DNA from: Bifidobacterium breve | Lineage (GTDB): Bacteria > Actinomycetota > Actinomycetes > S36-B12 | Direction: 5' to 3' | NCBI GenBank assembly: GCA_945870085.1 | Contig: CAMBQX010000003.1 | Location: forward strand, 1 to 32,633 | DNA length: 32,633 bases | In this document: piece after piece, positions 1-8,321 of the stretch | How positions within the stretch are numbered: position 1 is the stretch's first letter | How the letters are laid out: each line of letters starts with the position of its first letter | Notes under the pieces: model-generated | What the model was told of the DNA's origin: nothing | The model's database searches: none | Seen by the model: the letters and a program-made list of their open reading frames with translations, nothing else | Position numbers and translations under genes: made by a program

Positions 1-1292
1 CCGTTGTGACTTGCTCCATCATCGCCGGTCACCCCTGCACGATCAAGTACGAAAGTTACCCCCGCCTTGTGTAAAGCGCAGTCCATCAAAACCTGATCGA
101 AGGCACGGTTTAGGAAAGTCGCATACAGCGCCACCACCGGGTGTAGGCCTCCATATGCGAGCCCAGCCGCGCTGGTGGCGGCATGCTGCTCAGCAATACC
201 AACGTCGTAGATCCGTGTTGGGTAGGCCGCCGCAAATCGGTCAAGGCCCGTCGGGCCAAGCATCGCAGCGGTAATCGCCACCACATCTGGGCGTTCATGG
301 GCGATGCGCACAATCTCGTCACCGAATACGCCGGTCCAGGTGGGACCACCGGCGGTCAGGGGTTCTCCCGTGTCGGGGTCGAATACCCCTACGCCATGGA
401 AGCGATCGACATCATCGCGCTCGGCTGGGCCGTAACCTCGGCCCTTTTGGGTAATCGCATGCACAATGACCGGCCCATCAAAAACTTTCGCCCGCGCAAG
501 GGCGAACTCCATCTCGCCATGATTATGCCCGTCAATTGGACCGATGTACTTAAGACCTAGATCTTCAAACATCCCCTGCGGAGCGATAACGTCCTTGATG
601 CCTTTCTTCATCCCATGCAGAGCGCCAAATATCGAGCCACCGACAACCGGAGTGCGATGCAAAGTGCGCTTGCCCCATGCCATGAATCGCTCGTACCCGC
701 GCGCGGTTCGTAGTGTTGAAAGGTGTTGGGCCAACCCACCAATAGTTGGTGAGTACGAGCGTTCATTGTCGTTGACCACGATGACTACCTGACGCTCCCC
801 GGCCGCGATGTTGTTCAGTGCCTCCCAGGCCATGCCACCGGTGAGTGCGCCGTCGCCGATAACCGCAACCACATGTCGTTGCCCCAGGAGCCCGCGCTGC
901 TGCCAGGCTTTGGCCAACCCATCTGCATAAGACAACACCGTGGAAGCATGTGAATTCTCGATTACGTCATGCCCGCTCTCAGCGCGACTCGGATAACCGG
1001 AGAGCCCACCGCGCTGCCGCAAATGATCGAACCCGGCTGCGCGCCCGGTGAGAATTTTGTGCACATAAGACTGATGACCGGTATCCCACATGATGACGTC
1101 AACGGGTGAGTTGAATACCCGATGCAATGACATCGTTAACTCGACGACACCTAGATTTGGGCCCAGGTGCCCGCCGGTGGCCGAGACTTTCTGGACCAAG
1201 AATGCCCGAATTTCAGCCGCCAACTCGGGAAGTTGCTCAGGGGCAAGGGCCCGAAGGTCTCGGGGATCGTGAACGCCCTGTAGCAGACTCAA
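1..1292 (-). CDS. dxs: 1-deoxy-D-xylulose-5-phosphate synthase (3' part missing)
   Basis: This TPP-dependent enzyme condenses pyruvate with glyceraldehyde 3-phosphate, the first step of the MEP isoprenoid pathway. About 430 of the usual ~640 residues are visible and the frame runs off the left edge. Diagnostic stretches are SATGGHLGPNLGVVELT, WDTGHQSYVHKILTGR, the TPP/Mg site GDGALTGG...EALNN, GPIDGHNH, and GDDGASHN at the edge. I chose the TTG at 1292 because it gives the family N-terminus (MSLLQGV) and has GAGG 6 nt upstream. A second TTG at 1304, with GAGGTG 8 nt upstream, is possible and adds four residues. The gene follows the small ORF that trails acnA by about 57-70 nt and is probably the last member of the same minus-strand transcript. 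Confidence 0.96.
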   Translation of the reverse strand, partial: MSLLQGVHDPRDLRALAPEQLPELAAEIRAFLVQKVSATGGHLGPNLGVVELTMSLHRVFNSPVDVIMWDTGHQSYVHKILTGRAAGFDHLRQRGGLSGYPSRAESGHDVIENSHASTVLSYADGLAKAWQQRGLLGQRHVVAVIGDGALTGGMAWEALNNIAAGERQVVIVVNDNERSYSPTIGGLAQHLSTLRTARGYERFMAWGKRTLHRTPVVGGSIFGALHGMKKGIKDVIAPQGMFEDLGLKYIGPIDGHNHGEMEFALARAKVFDGPVIVHAITQKGRGYGPAERDDVDRFHGVGVFDPDTGEPLTAGGPTWTGVFGDEIVRIAHERPDVVAITAAMLGPTGLDRFAAAYPTRIYDVGIAEQHAATSAAGLAYGGLHPVVALYATFLNRAFDQVLMDCALHKAGVTFVLDRAGVTGDDGASHN

Positions 1293-1361
1293 CTCGGACC
1301 TCAATTCTTAAGCACCTCAGGTGACCGACAACTGCACCAGTCTACGTTGCCCGGGAGGTTT

Positions 1362-1745
1362 TCACCCGCGCGCTGCCGGCAAATTCGTGCCCGCCAGGGC
1401 AAGCAGCGCTCCCTCGACCAGGGCTAGCTCTCGCTGCAACTGCAAAAATCGGGCACCCGCCGCCTCAAATCCTTGTTGTGCGGTTGCTACTTCAGCCGCG
1501 GTCAGCAGTGGGCCTAATTCCACCCGCGCCTGTCCGTAAGCCCTCCTAGCGCCATTTAGGCCACCCTCGGCGTAATGGATTAGGTAGCGAACTAAAGCCA
1601 GCGGCAGGGTGCGCAAAACCGATGAGCGAAGGTCTGGGGGGCCCTGGTCGAGTAACCAAGGCACCACTCGCTCCGCGAACTCGCTCGAGCCCGGGGGCGC
1701 CAACTCCCGGGGCCAACCCGGTGGCGTGCGGCCCCGGTCGATCAC
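1362..1745 (-). CDS. Conserved actinobacterial protein of unknown function between acnA and dxs
   Basis: This is a 127-residue soluble protein with no signal peptide or membrane segment. The N-terminus is rich in Pro, Gly and Arg. It is followed by a helical part containing VVPWLLDQGPPDLRSS, then LVRYLIHYAEGGLNGARRAY, and a Leu/Ala-rich C-terminal helix (FLQLQRELALVEGALLAL). I recall similar short proteins next to dxs or acnA in other actinobacteria, but no biochemical role. The GTG start overlaps the acnA TGA stop by 4 nt (GTGA), so translation is probably coupled to aconitase. The position and codon use support a real gene; the function is not inferable. Confidence 0.8.
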   Translation of the reverse strand: MIDRGRTPPGWPRELAPPGSSEFAERVVPWLLDQGPPDLRSSVLRTLPLALVRYLIHYAEGGLNGARRAYGQARVELGPLLTAAEVATAQQGFEAAGARFLQLQRELALVEGALLALAGTNLPAARG

Positions 1746-4396
1746 AGCAGTGAGCGTAGGACGTACTGCAAAATGCCGCCGTGCCGGTAGTAGTCCGCCT
1801 CACCCGGGGTATCGATTCGAACCGAGGCTGCGAATTCGACCGTGCGTCCATCCGCGGCGACGGCTTCAACTGCGACTTGAGCCGGCGTGCGGCCCGAATT
1901 GAGTTCGGCGATCCCCCTGACGGTGAAAACTTCATCACCCTGCAGACCAAGACTTGAAGCGCTCACCCCGGGGGCATATTGCAATGGCAATACACCCATT
2001 CCGATTAAATTTGATCGATGTATGCGCTCATAGGACTCAGCGATAACAACGCGGACACCCAATAACGCCGTCCCCTTGGCCGCCCAGTCACGGCTCGACC
2101 CTGATCCATATTCCTTACCCGCCAAAATAACCAGCGGGGTTCCATGGCGCTCGTACGCCATCGCGGCGTCATAAATCGGAACGATTTCGTCATCCGCATT
2201 TGTGAAATCAATGGTGAACCCACCCTCAACATCGTGCAATAGCAGGTTCCGCAACCTGATATTTGCAAAGGTGCCGCGAATCATAACCTCGTGGTTTCCG
2301 CGTCGAGATCCATAGGAGTTGAAATCAGGCCGTTGAACGCCATTTTCAGCTAGATAAATACCGGCGGGACTGTCAGGCCTAATTGATCCAGCGGGTGAGA
2401 TGTGATCGGTGGTAACGGAATCCCCAAGTTTTAAGAGAACGCGCGCACCCGTGATATCAACCACCGGGCTTGGCTCCCGTTGCATACCGTCAAAATATGG
2501 AGGCTTGCGCACATAAGTACTTGCTGGATCCCATTGGAAAGTATCACCACTTGGTGTCGCAAGTGAGCGCCAATTCTCGTCGCCGGTGAAAACATTCGAA
2601 TATCGATTTGCAAACATCTGCGCATCGATTGATTCATCCACCACGCGCTGAACCTCGCGGGCACTTGGCCAGATATCGGCAAGGTATACCGGCTCACCAG
2701 CGGGATCGATCCCTAAGGCCTCATTTTGAATGTCAATATCCATGGTGCCAGCGATTGCATAAGCGACCACCAGGGGAGGTGAAGCTAAGTAGTTCATCTT
2801 AACATCGGGACTGATCCGGCCTTCGAAATTGCGGTTGCCGCTGAGCACCGCGGTAACCGCAAGATCATGCTCATTGATTGCAGTGCTGACTTCGGGTATT
2901 AATGGGCCCGAGTTGCCGATACAAGTTGTGCAGCCGTAACCAACCGTTCCGAAGCCCAACTTATCGAGATACGGAGTAAGACCAGCTTTGTCGTAGTAGT
3001 CGGTTACGACCTTAGAGCCAGGTGCCAGTGTGGTTTTAACCCAAGGCTTACTTTGTAACCCGCGTTCAACAGCATTCTTTGCGAGTAACCCAGCCGCGAT
3101 CATTACTGACGGATTCGATGTATTCGTACAGGAAGTTATCGCGGCTATCACCACCGCGCCATGCCCCATAACTACCGAATCCTCGGCCAGGGAGAACTCG
3201 ACCGTAGTGTCAGGGGACTTCGTGTAGTCAGCCAAGGCCGCGCCAAACATTGCTTTAGCGTCGGCGAGAGGAACACGGTCTTGCGGACGCTTTGGCCCCG
3301 CCAAGCTCGGCACCACGGTTGCCAAATCTAATTCAATGTATTCAGAGTAATTTGGCTCACAATTCGGGTCGTGCCACATGCCTTGAGCTTTCGCGTACGC
3401 GGCAACTAGCGCACATTGCTGCTCACTGCGCCCGGTCAGGCGCAGGTACTCCATGGTCATTTCGTCAATCGGGAAGATCGCAACGGTGCTGCCGTACTCG
3501 GGGCTCATATTTCCGATGGTTGCGCGATTCGAAAGCGGGACTGCACCAACTCCTTCGCCAAAGAACTCGACGAACTTGCCGACCACCCCATGCACCCGCA
3601 GCATCTGGGTAATTGTCAAAACTAGATCGGTGGCGGTCGCACCCTGCGGAAGTTCACCCCGCAATTTGAAACCAACGACGCGTGGGATCAACATTGATAC
3701 CGGCTGGCCCAGCATTGCGGCTTCCGCCTCAATGCCACCTACACCCCAACCGAGAACTCCCAGCCCATTGACCATGGTGGTGTGTGAATCCGTGCCGACG
3801 ACGGTATCCGGATACGCCTGGCCGCCGCGGGCCATTACGACATGGGCCAAATACTCAATGTTCACCTGATGAACGATGCCGGTACCCGGTGGCACCACCT
3901 TGAACTCATCAAATGCACTTTGACCCCAACGTAAGAACTGGTACCGCTCGCGATTGCGTTCATATTCAAGTGCAACATTGCGTGACTCGGCGTCTGGAAC
4001 CGCGAAGAAATCAGCAATTACGGAGTGGTCGATTACCATTTCTGCGGGAGCGAGTGGCTCAATTCGTGACGGATCGCCGCCAAGTTCAGCAACCGCCTCG
4101 CGCATTGTTGCAAGATCAACCACCACCGGCACTCCGGTGAAATCTTGCATGATCACGCGTGCCGGCGTGAAAGAGATTTCCTGGTTAGGTTCAGCACTTT
4201 GATCCCATGCACCAAGTGCTCGGATCGTCTCGGCCGTGACATTGGCGCCATCTTCGGTGCGCAGGAGATTCTCGAGGAGGACTTTGTGGGTGTAGGGCAG
4301 TTTCGCAGATCCGGGTACCGCCTCGATGGCAAATATTTCGAATTGCTGCCCGCCCACGGTCAGGACTCGCTTCGCTCCGAAACTGTTTTTACTCAC
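1742..4396 (-). CDS. acnA: Aconitate hydratase A (aconitase)
   Basis: This TCA-cycle enzyme isomerises citrate to isocitrate through cis-aconitate using a [4Fe-4S] cluster. The 884-residue length fits the AcnA/IRP1 family. The first cluster cysteine is in AAITSCTNTSNPSVMIAAG and the other two are in GYGCTTCIGNSGPL. Other family blocks are VGTDSHTTMVNGLGVLGWGVGGIEAEA, SGNRNFEGR and the domain-4 substrate loop KEYGSGSSRDWAAKG. The GTG start at 4396 has a good CGGAGG ribosome site 5 nt upstream. It sits 26 nt after the RNA methyltransferase gene. An 18-bp palindrome lies at 4413-4430, just upstream of the ribosome site, and may be an operator. The 3' end overlaps the next small gene. Confidence 0.98.
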   Translation of the reverse strand: MSKNSFGAKRVLTVGGQQFEIFAIEAVPGSAKLPYTHKVLLENLLRTEDGANVTAETIRALGAWDQSAEPNQEISFTPARVIMQDFTGVPVVVDLATMREAVAELGGDPSRIEPLAPAEMVIDHSVIADFFAVPDAESRNVALEYERNRERYQFLRWGQSAFDEFKVVPPGTGIVHQVNIEYLAHVVMARGGQAYPDTVVGTDSHTTMVNGLGVLGWGVGGIEAEAAMLGQPVSMLIPRVVGFKLRGELPQGATATDLVLTITQMLRVHGVVGKFVEFFGEGVGAVPLSNRATIGNMSPEYGSTVAIFPIDEMTMEYLRLTGRSEQQCALVAAYAKAQGMWHDPNCEPNYSEYIELDLATVVPSLAGPKRPQDRVPLADAKAMFGAALADYTKSPDTTVEFSLAEDSVVMGHGAVVIAAITSCTNTSNPSVMIAAGLLAKNAVERGLQSKPWVKTTLAPGSKVVTDYYDKAGLTPYLDKLGFGTVGYGCTTCIGNSGPLIPEVSTAINEHDLAVTAVLSGNRNFEGRISPDVKMNYLASPPLVVAYAIAGTMDIDIQNEALGIDPAGEPVYLADIWPSAREVQRVVDESIDAQMFANRYSNVFTGDENWRSLATPSGDTFQWDPASTYVRKPPYFDGMQREPSPVVDITGARVLLKLGDSVTTDHISPAGSIRPDSPAGIYLAENGVQRPDFNSYGSRRGNHEVMIRGTFANIRLRNLLLHDVEGGFTIDFTNADDEIVPIYDAAMAYERHGTPLVILAGKEYGSGSSRDWAAKGTALLGVRVVIAESYERIHRSNLIGMGVLPLQYAPGVSASSLGLQGDEVFTVRGIAELNSGRTPAQVAVEAVAADGRTVEFAASVRIDTPGEADYYRHGGILQYVLRSLL

Positions 4397-4412
4397 TGGG
4401 GCCTCCGAAAGT

Positions 4413-4430
4413 TATCTTGACATCAAGATA
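4413..4430. promoter_or_regulatory. Perfect inverted repeat upstream of acnA (possible operator)
   Basis: The sequence TATCTTGACATCAAGATA is two perfect 8-bp arms around a 2-nt centre. It lies 17 nt upstream of the acnA GTG and just before its ribosome site, and it overlaps the stop codon of the upstream methyltransferase gene. Size and symmetry suit a dimeric winged-helix or HTH repressor site. There is no T-run after it, so it does not look like a terminator. The regulator is unknown, and I saw no second copy in this window. Confidence 0.55.
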
Positions 4431-5646
4431 TCTGATCGTGACCCGGGATGGGCACCAGGGTGGCCACCACCTCGACGTGGTGCGTCATTGGAAAAGCATC
4501 AAAACCAGTAATTTTGTCCAGCCGGTAACCGAAGGTGTAAAAGATCGCAACATCACGTGCGAGGGCTACTGGATCACAAGCTACATAGACCACCACACGG
4601 GGTTCTTGGGCGGCAATCTGCCGAGCAATGACCCGCCCGACACCGGTGCGTGGTGGGTCAAGGACCACCCCCGATACGAGTCCATGATCGGTAGCTTTCG
4701 CCAACCACCTTGCAACATCGCTTTCCACCAATTTGACCTGGTGATCATGTTGCAGGTTGCGCCGGGCATCGCGGACCGACCGTGCAGACCCTTCAACCGC
4801 CACCACCAAGCCATTTGGCCCAACAGCCGAACTCAGATAACCGCTAAATAGCCCAACACCCGAATAAAGATCCCACCAGGTTTCACCAGGTTGTGGGTTT
4901 CCCAAGTCAAGAACCGCCCGAACTAACGCCTCCGCGGCGCCAACATGACCCTGCCAAAAGCTTTCGATATCGATATTCCAATTGCGGCCGAGTACTTCTT
5001 GATTTACTCGGCGACTACTTGTTGATCCGGATGCGGCATTCGAGATGACAAGCTCGCCATCTGAGCCCTGCGCCGAACGCACTTCCAAAACTCCAGGGTA
5101 TGTGCTTTCCGGGACTGCTCCTTGGCCTTGAGTGGCAATCAGGCAGGTATTGACGGGCAGAATCTCGCTACTGCGAAAACGGTGGAAACCGAGGTGGCCC
5201 GAACTATCAACACTCCAGCGCACTCGCGTGCGCCACGAAAGTCCACTTTGATCCCCCGGCACCGACTCGACAACAACTTCTACCTCATTAAGGCCCGCAT
5301 GCCGGCGAAATGCATCTTTCACCACCTGCTGCTTAAATGCGCGTTGCCGCGCAAGAGCAATATGTTGGAAATCGCATCCGCCGCAGGCTCCCGGCCCGGT
5401 AAATTCACACGGTGCTGTCACCCGGTCGGGGCTCTTAACCAAAATCTTGATAGCGTCGGCTCGTACCATCTTGGATCGGACTTCGGTAATTTTAATCCTT
5501 ACAGATTCACCGGTAATTGCATGCCGGACAAATATTGTGCGGCCCTGCGCATGTGCAATGAAGTGTCCGCCGTGTGCGATCTGCCCAATAGTTACTTCGA
5601 GTACATCACCGACCGCAAGCGGCACCTCGCTTGACTTACTCGTCAC
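4423..5646 (-). CDS. TRAM-domain class I RNA (uracil-5-)methyltransferase, TrmA/RlmD family
   Basis: This enzyme transfers a methyl group from SAM to C5 of a uridine in rRNA or tRNA. The 407 residues comprise an N-terminal TRAM RNA-binding domain (~1-65), a cysteine cluster CEFTGPGACGGCDFQH (~80-95) of the kind that holds an Fe-S cluster in RlmD, and a C-terminal Rossmann methyltransferase domain. That domain contains DLYSGVGLFSGYL (SAM site), VLDPPRTGVG, and the catalytic cysteine in VYVACDPVALARD. A homologue occupies the same place beside the permease and ceoB/ceoC genes in Mycobacterium (Rv2689c). The GTG start overlaps the upstream transporter gene by 11 nt, so translation is likely coupled. 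The target uridine cannot be told from sequence. Confidence 0.93.
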   Translation of the reverse strand: MTSKSSEVPLAVGDVLEVTIGQIAHGGHFIAHAQGRTIFVRHAITGESVRIKITEVRSKMVRADAIKILVKSPDRVTAPCEFTGPGACGGCDFQHIALARQRAFKQQVVKDAFRRHAGLNEVEVVVESVPGDQSGLSWRTRVRWSVDSSGHLGFHRFRSSEILPVNTCLIATQGQGAVPESTYPGVLEVRSAQGSDGELVISNAASGSTSSRRVNQEVLGRNWNIDIESFWQGHVGAAEALVRAVLDLGNPQPGETWWDLYSGVGLFSGYLSSAVGPNGLVVAVEGSARSVRDARRNLQHDHQVKLVESDVARWLAKATDHGLVSGVVLDPPRTGVGRVIARQIAAQEPRVVVYVACDPVALARDVAIFYTFGYRLDKITGFDAFPMTHHVEVVATLVPIPGHDQIS

Positions 5647-7573
5647 GGTTCAGTACACGCTCACTTGACTCAAGTTGCCAAGGCACACTCGTCATCATCA
5701 CACCGGGCATGAAAAGTAACCGGCTCTTCAAACGTAATGCTGACTGATTATGCAGAATCTGCTCCCACCAATGCCCGACAACATATTCAGGCACATAGAC
5801 GGTGACAACGTCATTTGGATTGTCGGAACGCAATCGGCGCACGTACTCGATGATTGGACGGGTAATTTCGCGGTAGGGGGAATCCAAAACCTTTAGCGTC
5901 ACCGGTATTGCGCGCCGCTCCCATTCCACTTCTAGGGAGCGAGTCTCGTCCGGGTCGACATTGACCGTAATAGCCTCAAGTACCGAAGGTCGAGTGGCCC
6001 GGGCATAGGCCAAGGCCCGCAATGTCGGCTTATGAATTTTTGACACCAACACCAGTGCATGCACGCGCGTTGGCAACATGATTTTGTCCTCATCGGTAGT
6101 TACTAGCTCCACCGCCACGCGGTCGTAGTGTTTACGGATCGCTCGCATCAAGAGAAAAATAAGTGGCATCGCGACAACCACGATCCATGCGCCCTTGGTG
6201 AATTTTGTTGCAAGCACGATCACCAGGACCGATCCAGTCATGAGGAAACCCACGGAGTTAATAGCTCGCGACCTGAACATTTTACGCCGCTCAGCCGGAA
6301 CTGTCTCGGCTCGCAAGTGCCGGTTCCAATGCTTGATCATGCCGAGCTGACTCAAAGTGAAGGAAACAAATACGCCGATGATGTAGAGCTGAATTAGGTT
6401 TGTGACATTTGCCTGATAGATCACAACTAGTACGACGGCCAAGCCGGCGAGCATCAAAATGCCATTGCTAAAGGCCAACCGGTCCCCACGTGTGTGCAAC
6501 TGGCGCGGCAAATAACCATCCCGCGCGAGAATCGAACCGAGCACCGGGAATCCGTTGAAGGCCGTGTTGGCTGCGAGTGCCAAAATGAGTGCGGTCGATA
6601 GTGAAATCACCAAAACCGCAATTTCGAAGTTTCCAAAAACCGCACTCGCAACTTGGACGATCACCGTTTTCTGGGATTGCCCATCTGGTAGCCCAATCAG
6701 ATCTCTATCAAACTCGGTGACCTGGACGCGAGTTTTAATTGCAAGCCAAGTTATACCCGCGAACATAGTTGTTGCGATTAACCCGAGCATCAACAAAGTC
6801 GTTGCGGCGTTCTTGGATTTTGGCTTACGAAAAGATGGCACACCATTCGCGACAGCTTCAATACCAGTGAGTGCGGTCGTACCTGAAGAAAATGATCGTG
6901 CCACTAAGAAGATTAAGGCGGCACCGGCGAAACTTGCCTCGGGTACCACCTCCCAGTTAGCGCTCTCGGCCTCCAAATTGGCCCCGGTAGCCATCTTGAA
7001 AATTGCTACACCAATCATGGTAAAAATTGATGCTATGAAAAAATAAGTTGGGATCGCAAAAAGCGACCCGGATTCACGAATGCCACGCAGGTTTAGCAGA
7101 GTGATGACCACAATTGATCCAACCGCCCACAAAACACTATGTTCTGCAATTGCTGGGATAACGGACCCGAGGTTTGCTATCGCTGATGAGATAGATACCG
7201 CAACCGTAAGAACATAATCAATCAATAGCGCACTACCGACGAAAATGCCCCAGTTCTGACCCAGGTTCGTTGCAACGACCTCGTAATCGCCGCCACCACT
7301 TGGGTACGCGTGCACATTTTGGCGATATGAAGCCACCACGGTGAAATAAACAAGAACAACAGCTGCGGCTATCCATCCGCCGAAGGCATAAAAGGAAGCA
7401 CCACCCAATGACAGAACTAATAGGATTTCTTGGGTGGCATAAGCGTTGGATGAAAGCGCGTCACTCGCGAAAACCGGCAGGGCGATTCTCTTTGGGAGTA
7501 GGGAGTCGCTGAGACGATCACTGCGCAGCGCCCGTCCAAAAAACAGGCGCTTGAGACCATCAGAGATAGGCAC
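5636..7573 (-). CDS. KimA-like APC-superfamily potassium transporter
   Basis: This is a 645-residue membrane protein with about 12 transmembrane segments (residues ~30-480) and a C-terminal cytoplasmic domain. It resembles Bacillus KimA (YdaO), a proton-coupled K+ importer, along its length: FASDALSSNAYATQEIL, YPSGGGDYEV, DYVLTVAVSISS, LNLRGIRESGS, TALTGIEAVANGVPSF, TRGDRLAFSNGI, and in the tail HWWEQILHNQSALRLKSRL. Older annotations call the family amino acid permease. Two divergent RCK genes start 82 bp away, as with Rv2690c and ceoB/ceoC in Mycobacterium, which supports a K+ role. The GTG start at 7573 lies 8 nt after a TAACAT -10 element. K+ specificity is inferred from homology and context. 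Confidence 0.88.
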   Translation of the reverse strand: MPISDGLKRLFFGRALRSDRLSDSLLPKRIALPVFASDALSSNAYATQEILLVLSLGGASFYAFGGWIAAAVVLVYFTVVASYRQNVHAYPSGGGDYEVVATNLGQNWGIFVGSALLIDYVLTVAVSISSAIANLGSVIPAIAEHSVLWAVGSIVVITLLNLRGIRESGSLFAIPTYFFIASIFTMIGVAIFKMATGANLEAESANWEVVPEASFAGAALIFLVARSFSSGTTALTGIEAVANGVPSFRKPKSKNAATTLLMLGLIATTMFAGITWLAIKTRVQVTEFDRDLIGLPDGQSQKTVIVQVASAVFGNFEIAVLVISLSTALILALAANTAFNGFPVLGSILARDGYLPRQLHTRGDRLAFSNGILMLAGLAVVLVVIYQANVTNLIQLYIIGVFVSFTLSQLGMIKHWNRHLRAETVPAERRKMFRSRAINSVGFLMTGSVLVIVLATKFTKGAWIVVVAMPLIFLLMRAIRKHYDRVAVELVTTDEDKIMLPTRVHALVLVSKIHKPTLRALAYARATRPSVLEAITVNVDPDETRSLEVEWERRAIPVTLKVLDSPYREITRPIIEYVRRLRSDNPNDVVTVYVPEYVVGHWWEQILHNQSALRLKSRLLFMPGVMMTSVPWQLESSERVLNRDE

Positions 7574-7581
7574 GAGCCATC

Positions 7582-7587
7582 ATGTTA
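7582..7587 (-). promoter_or_regulatory. -10 element (TAACAT) of the KimA-like gene
   Basis: The TAnnnT hexamer on the minus strand ends 8 nt before the GTG at 7573. A transcript from it would start at or next to the start codon, so it would be leaderless or nearly so. No clear -35 was seen. The divergent trkA-type promoter is about 55 bp away, so the two may share regulation. Confidence 0.5.
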
Positions 7588-7642
7588 CGCCCATCGATCC
7601 CGACAACTGTGATGGTGGTGGAACCGGGTGTGGTCAGGCGTG

Positions 7643-7648
7643 TACGGT
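7643..7648 (+). promoter_or_regulatory. -10 element (TACGGT) of the first TrkA-type gene
   Basis: The TAnnnT hexamer ends 7 nt before the GTG at 7656. No Shine-Dalgarno sequence precedes that GTG, so initiation on a leaderless mRNA is the simplest reading. The identical hexamer is used before psuG. Confidence 0.5.
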
Positions 7649-7655
7649 TTGGGAC

Positions 7656-8321
7656 GTGCACGTAGTAATCATGGGATGTGGCCGCGTAGGTGCTTTACTC
7701 GCTGGACGCCTCGGCGACCTCGGCCACAGCGTTGCCGTGATTGACCAAGTTGCAACGGCTTTTGGGCGGCTCCCCGATGATTTCGCTGGGATCACAGTCA
7801 CCGGCATTGGATTTGATCGTGAAACTTTAGAGAGTGCCGGTATCACCCGCGCCGGGGCATTCGCCGCCGTAAGCAGTGGCGATAACAGCAATATTCTTGC
7901 GGCTCGGGTAGCCCGCGAAACTTTCAGCGTTGAACGCGTGGTCGCTCGGATTTATGACCCGCGCCGCGCTGAGGTGTATCAACGACTCGGGATACCGACG
8001 GTTGGGACCGTGGCATGGACAAGCGGACAAATCCTTCGAGGGATCTTGCCCATGGGCGCACATGAGGAATATCGCGACCCGAGCGGGGCAATGGCGCTGG
8101 CTGAAGTTCACGTCGGTAATGGTTGGGTTGGGCACCGCGCGGATTCACTCGAGGAAGCATCCGGGGCCCGCGTGGGTTTCATCACACGCTTCGGTGCCGC
8201 GATAATTCCGAAACCGGAGACGGTGGTTCAAGATGGTGACATCGTCCACGCTGTGTATCTGGTCGCTGACCGCGACCGTGTCGAAAATATCTTTGAGACT
8301 GGCCCGGAGGGCGCTTCATGA
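7656..8321 (+). CDS. TrkA/CeoB-type K+ uptake regulatory protein (RCK domain)
   Basis: This cytoplasmic nucleotide-binding gating subunit belongs to the RCK/KTN family. The 221 residues open with VHVVIMGCGRVGALLAGRL, a Rossmann GxGxxG motif. The acidic partner that normally ends the second strand is replaced by VIDQ. A TrkA-C domain follows (~140-221). The open frame extends back to 7446, but the translation only resembles the family from the GTG at 7656, which also fits the promoter at 7643-7648. It overlaps the next RCK gene by 4 nt (ATGA). It corresponds to Rv2691 (ceoB). No TrkH/KtrB channel gene lies nearby. Confidence 0.92.
   Translation: MHVVIMGCGRVGALLAGRLGDLGHSVAVIDQVATAFGRLPDDFAGITVTGIGFDRETLESAGITRAGAFAAVSSGDNSNILAARVARETFSVERVVARIYDPRRAEVYQRLGIPTVGTVAWTSGQILRGILPMGAHEEYRDPSGAMALAEVHVGNGWVGHRADSLEEASGARVGFITRFGAAIIPKPETVVQDGDIVHAVYLVADRDRVENIFETGPEGAS

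Noticed and set aside
7446..7655. Longer N-terminus of the first TrkA-type protein
   Set aside because: It overlaps the start of the divergent KimA-like gene, and the family begins at VHVVIMGCG.
7574..7655. Possible c-di-AMP (ydaO/kimA-type) riboswitch before the KimA-like gene
   Set aside because: The gap is only 82 bp and the promoter sits 8 nt from the start codon, leaving no room for a riboswitch aptamer.
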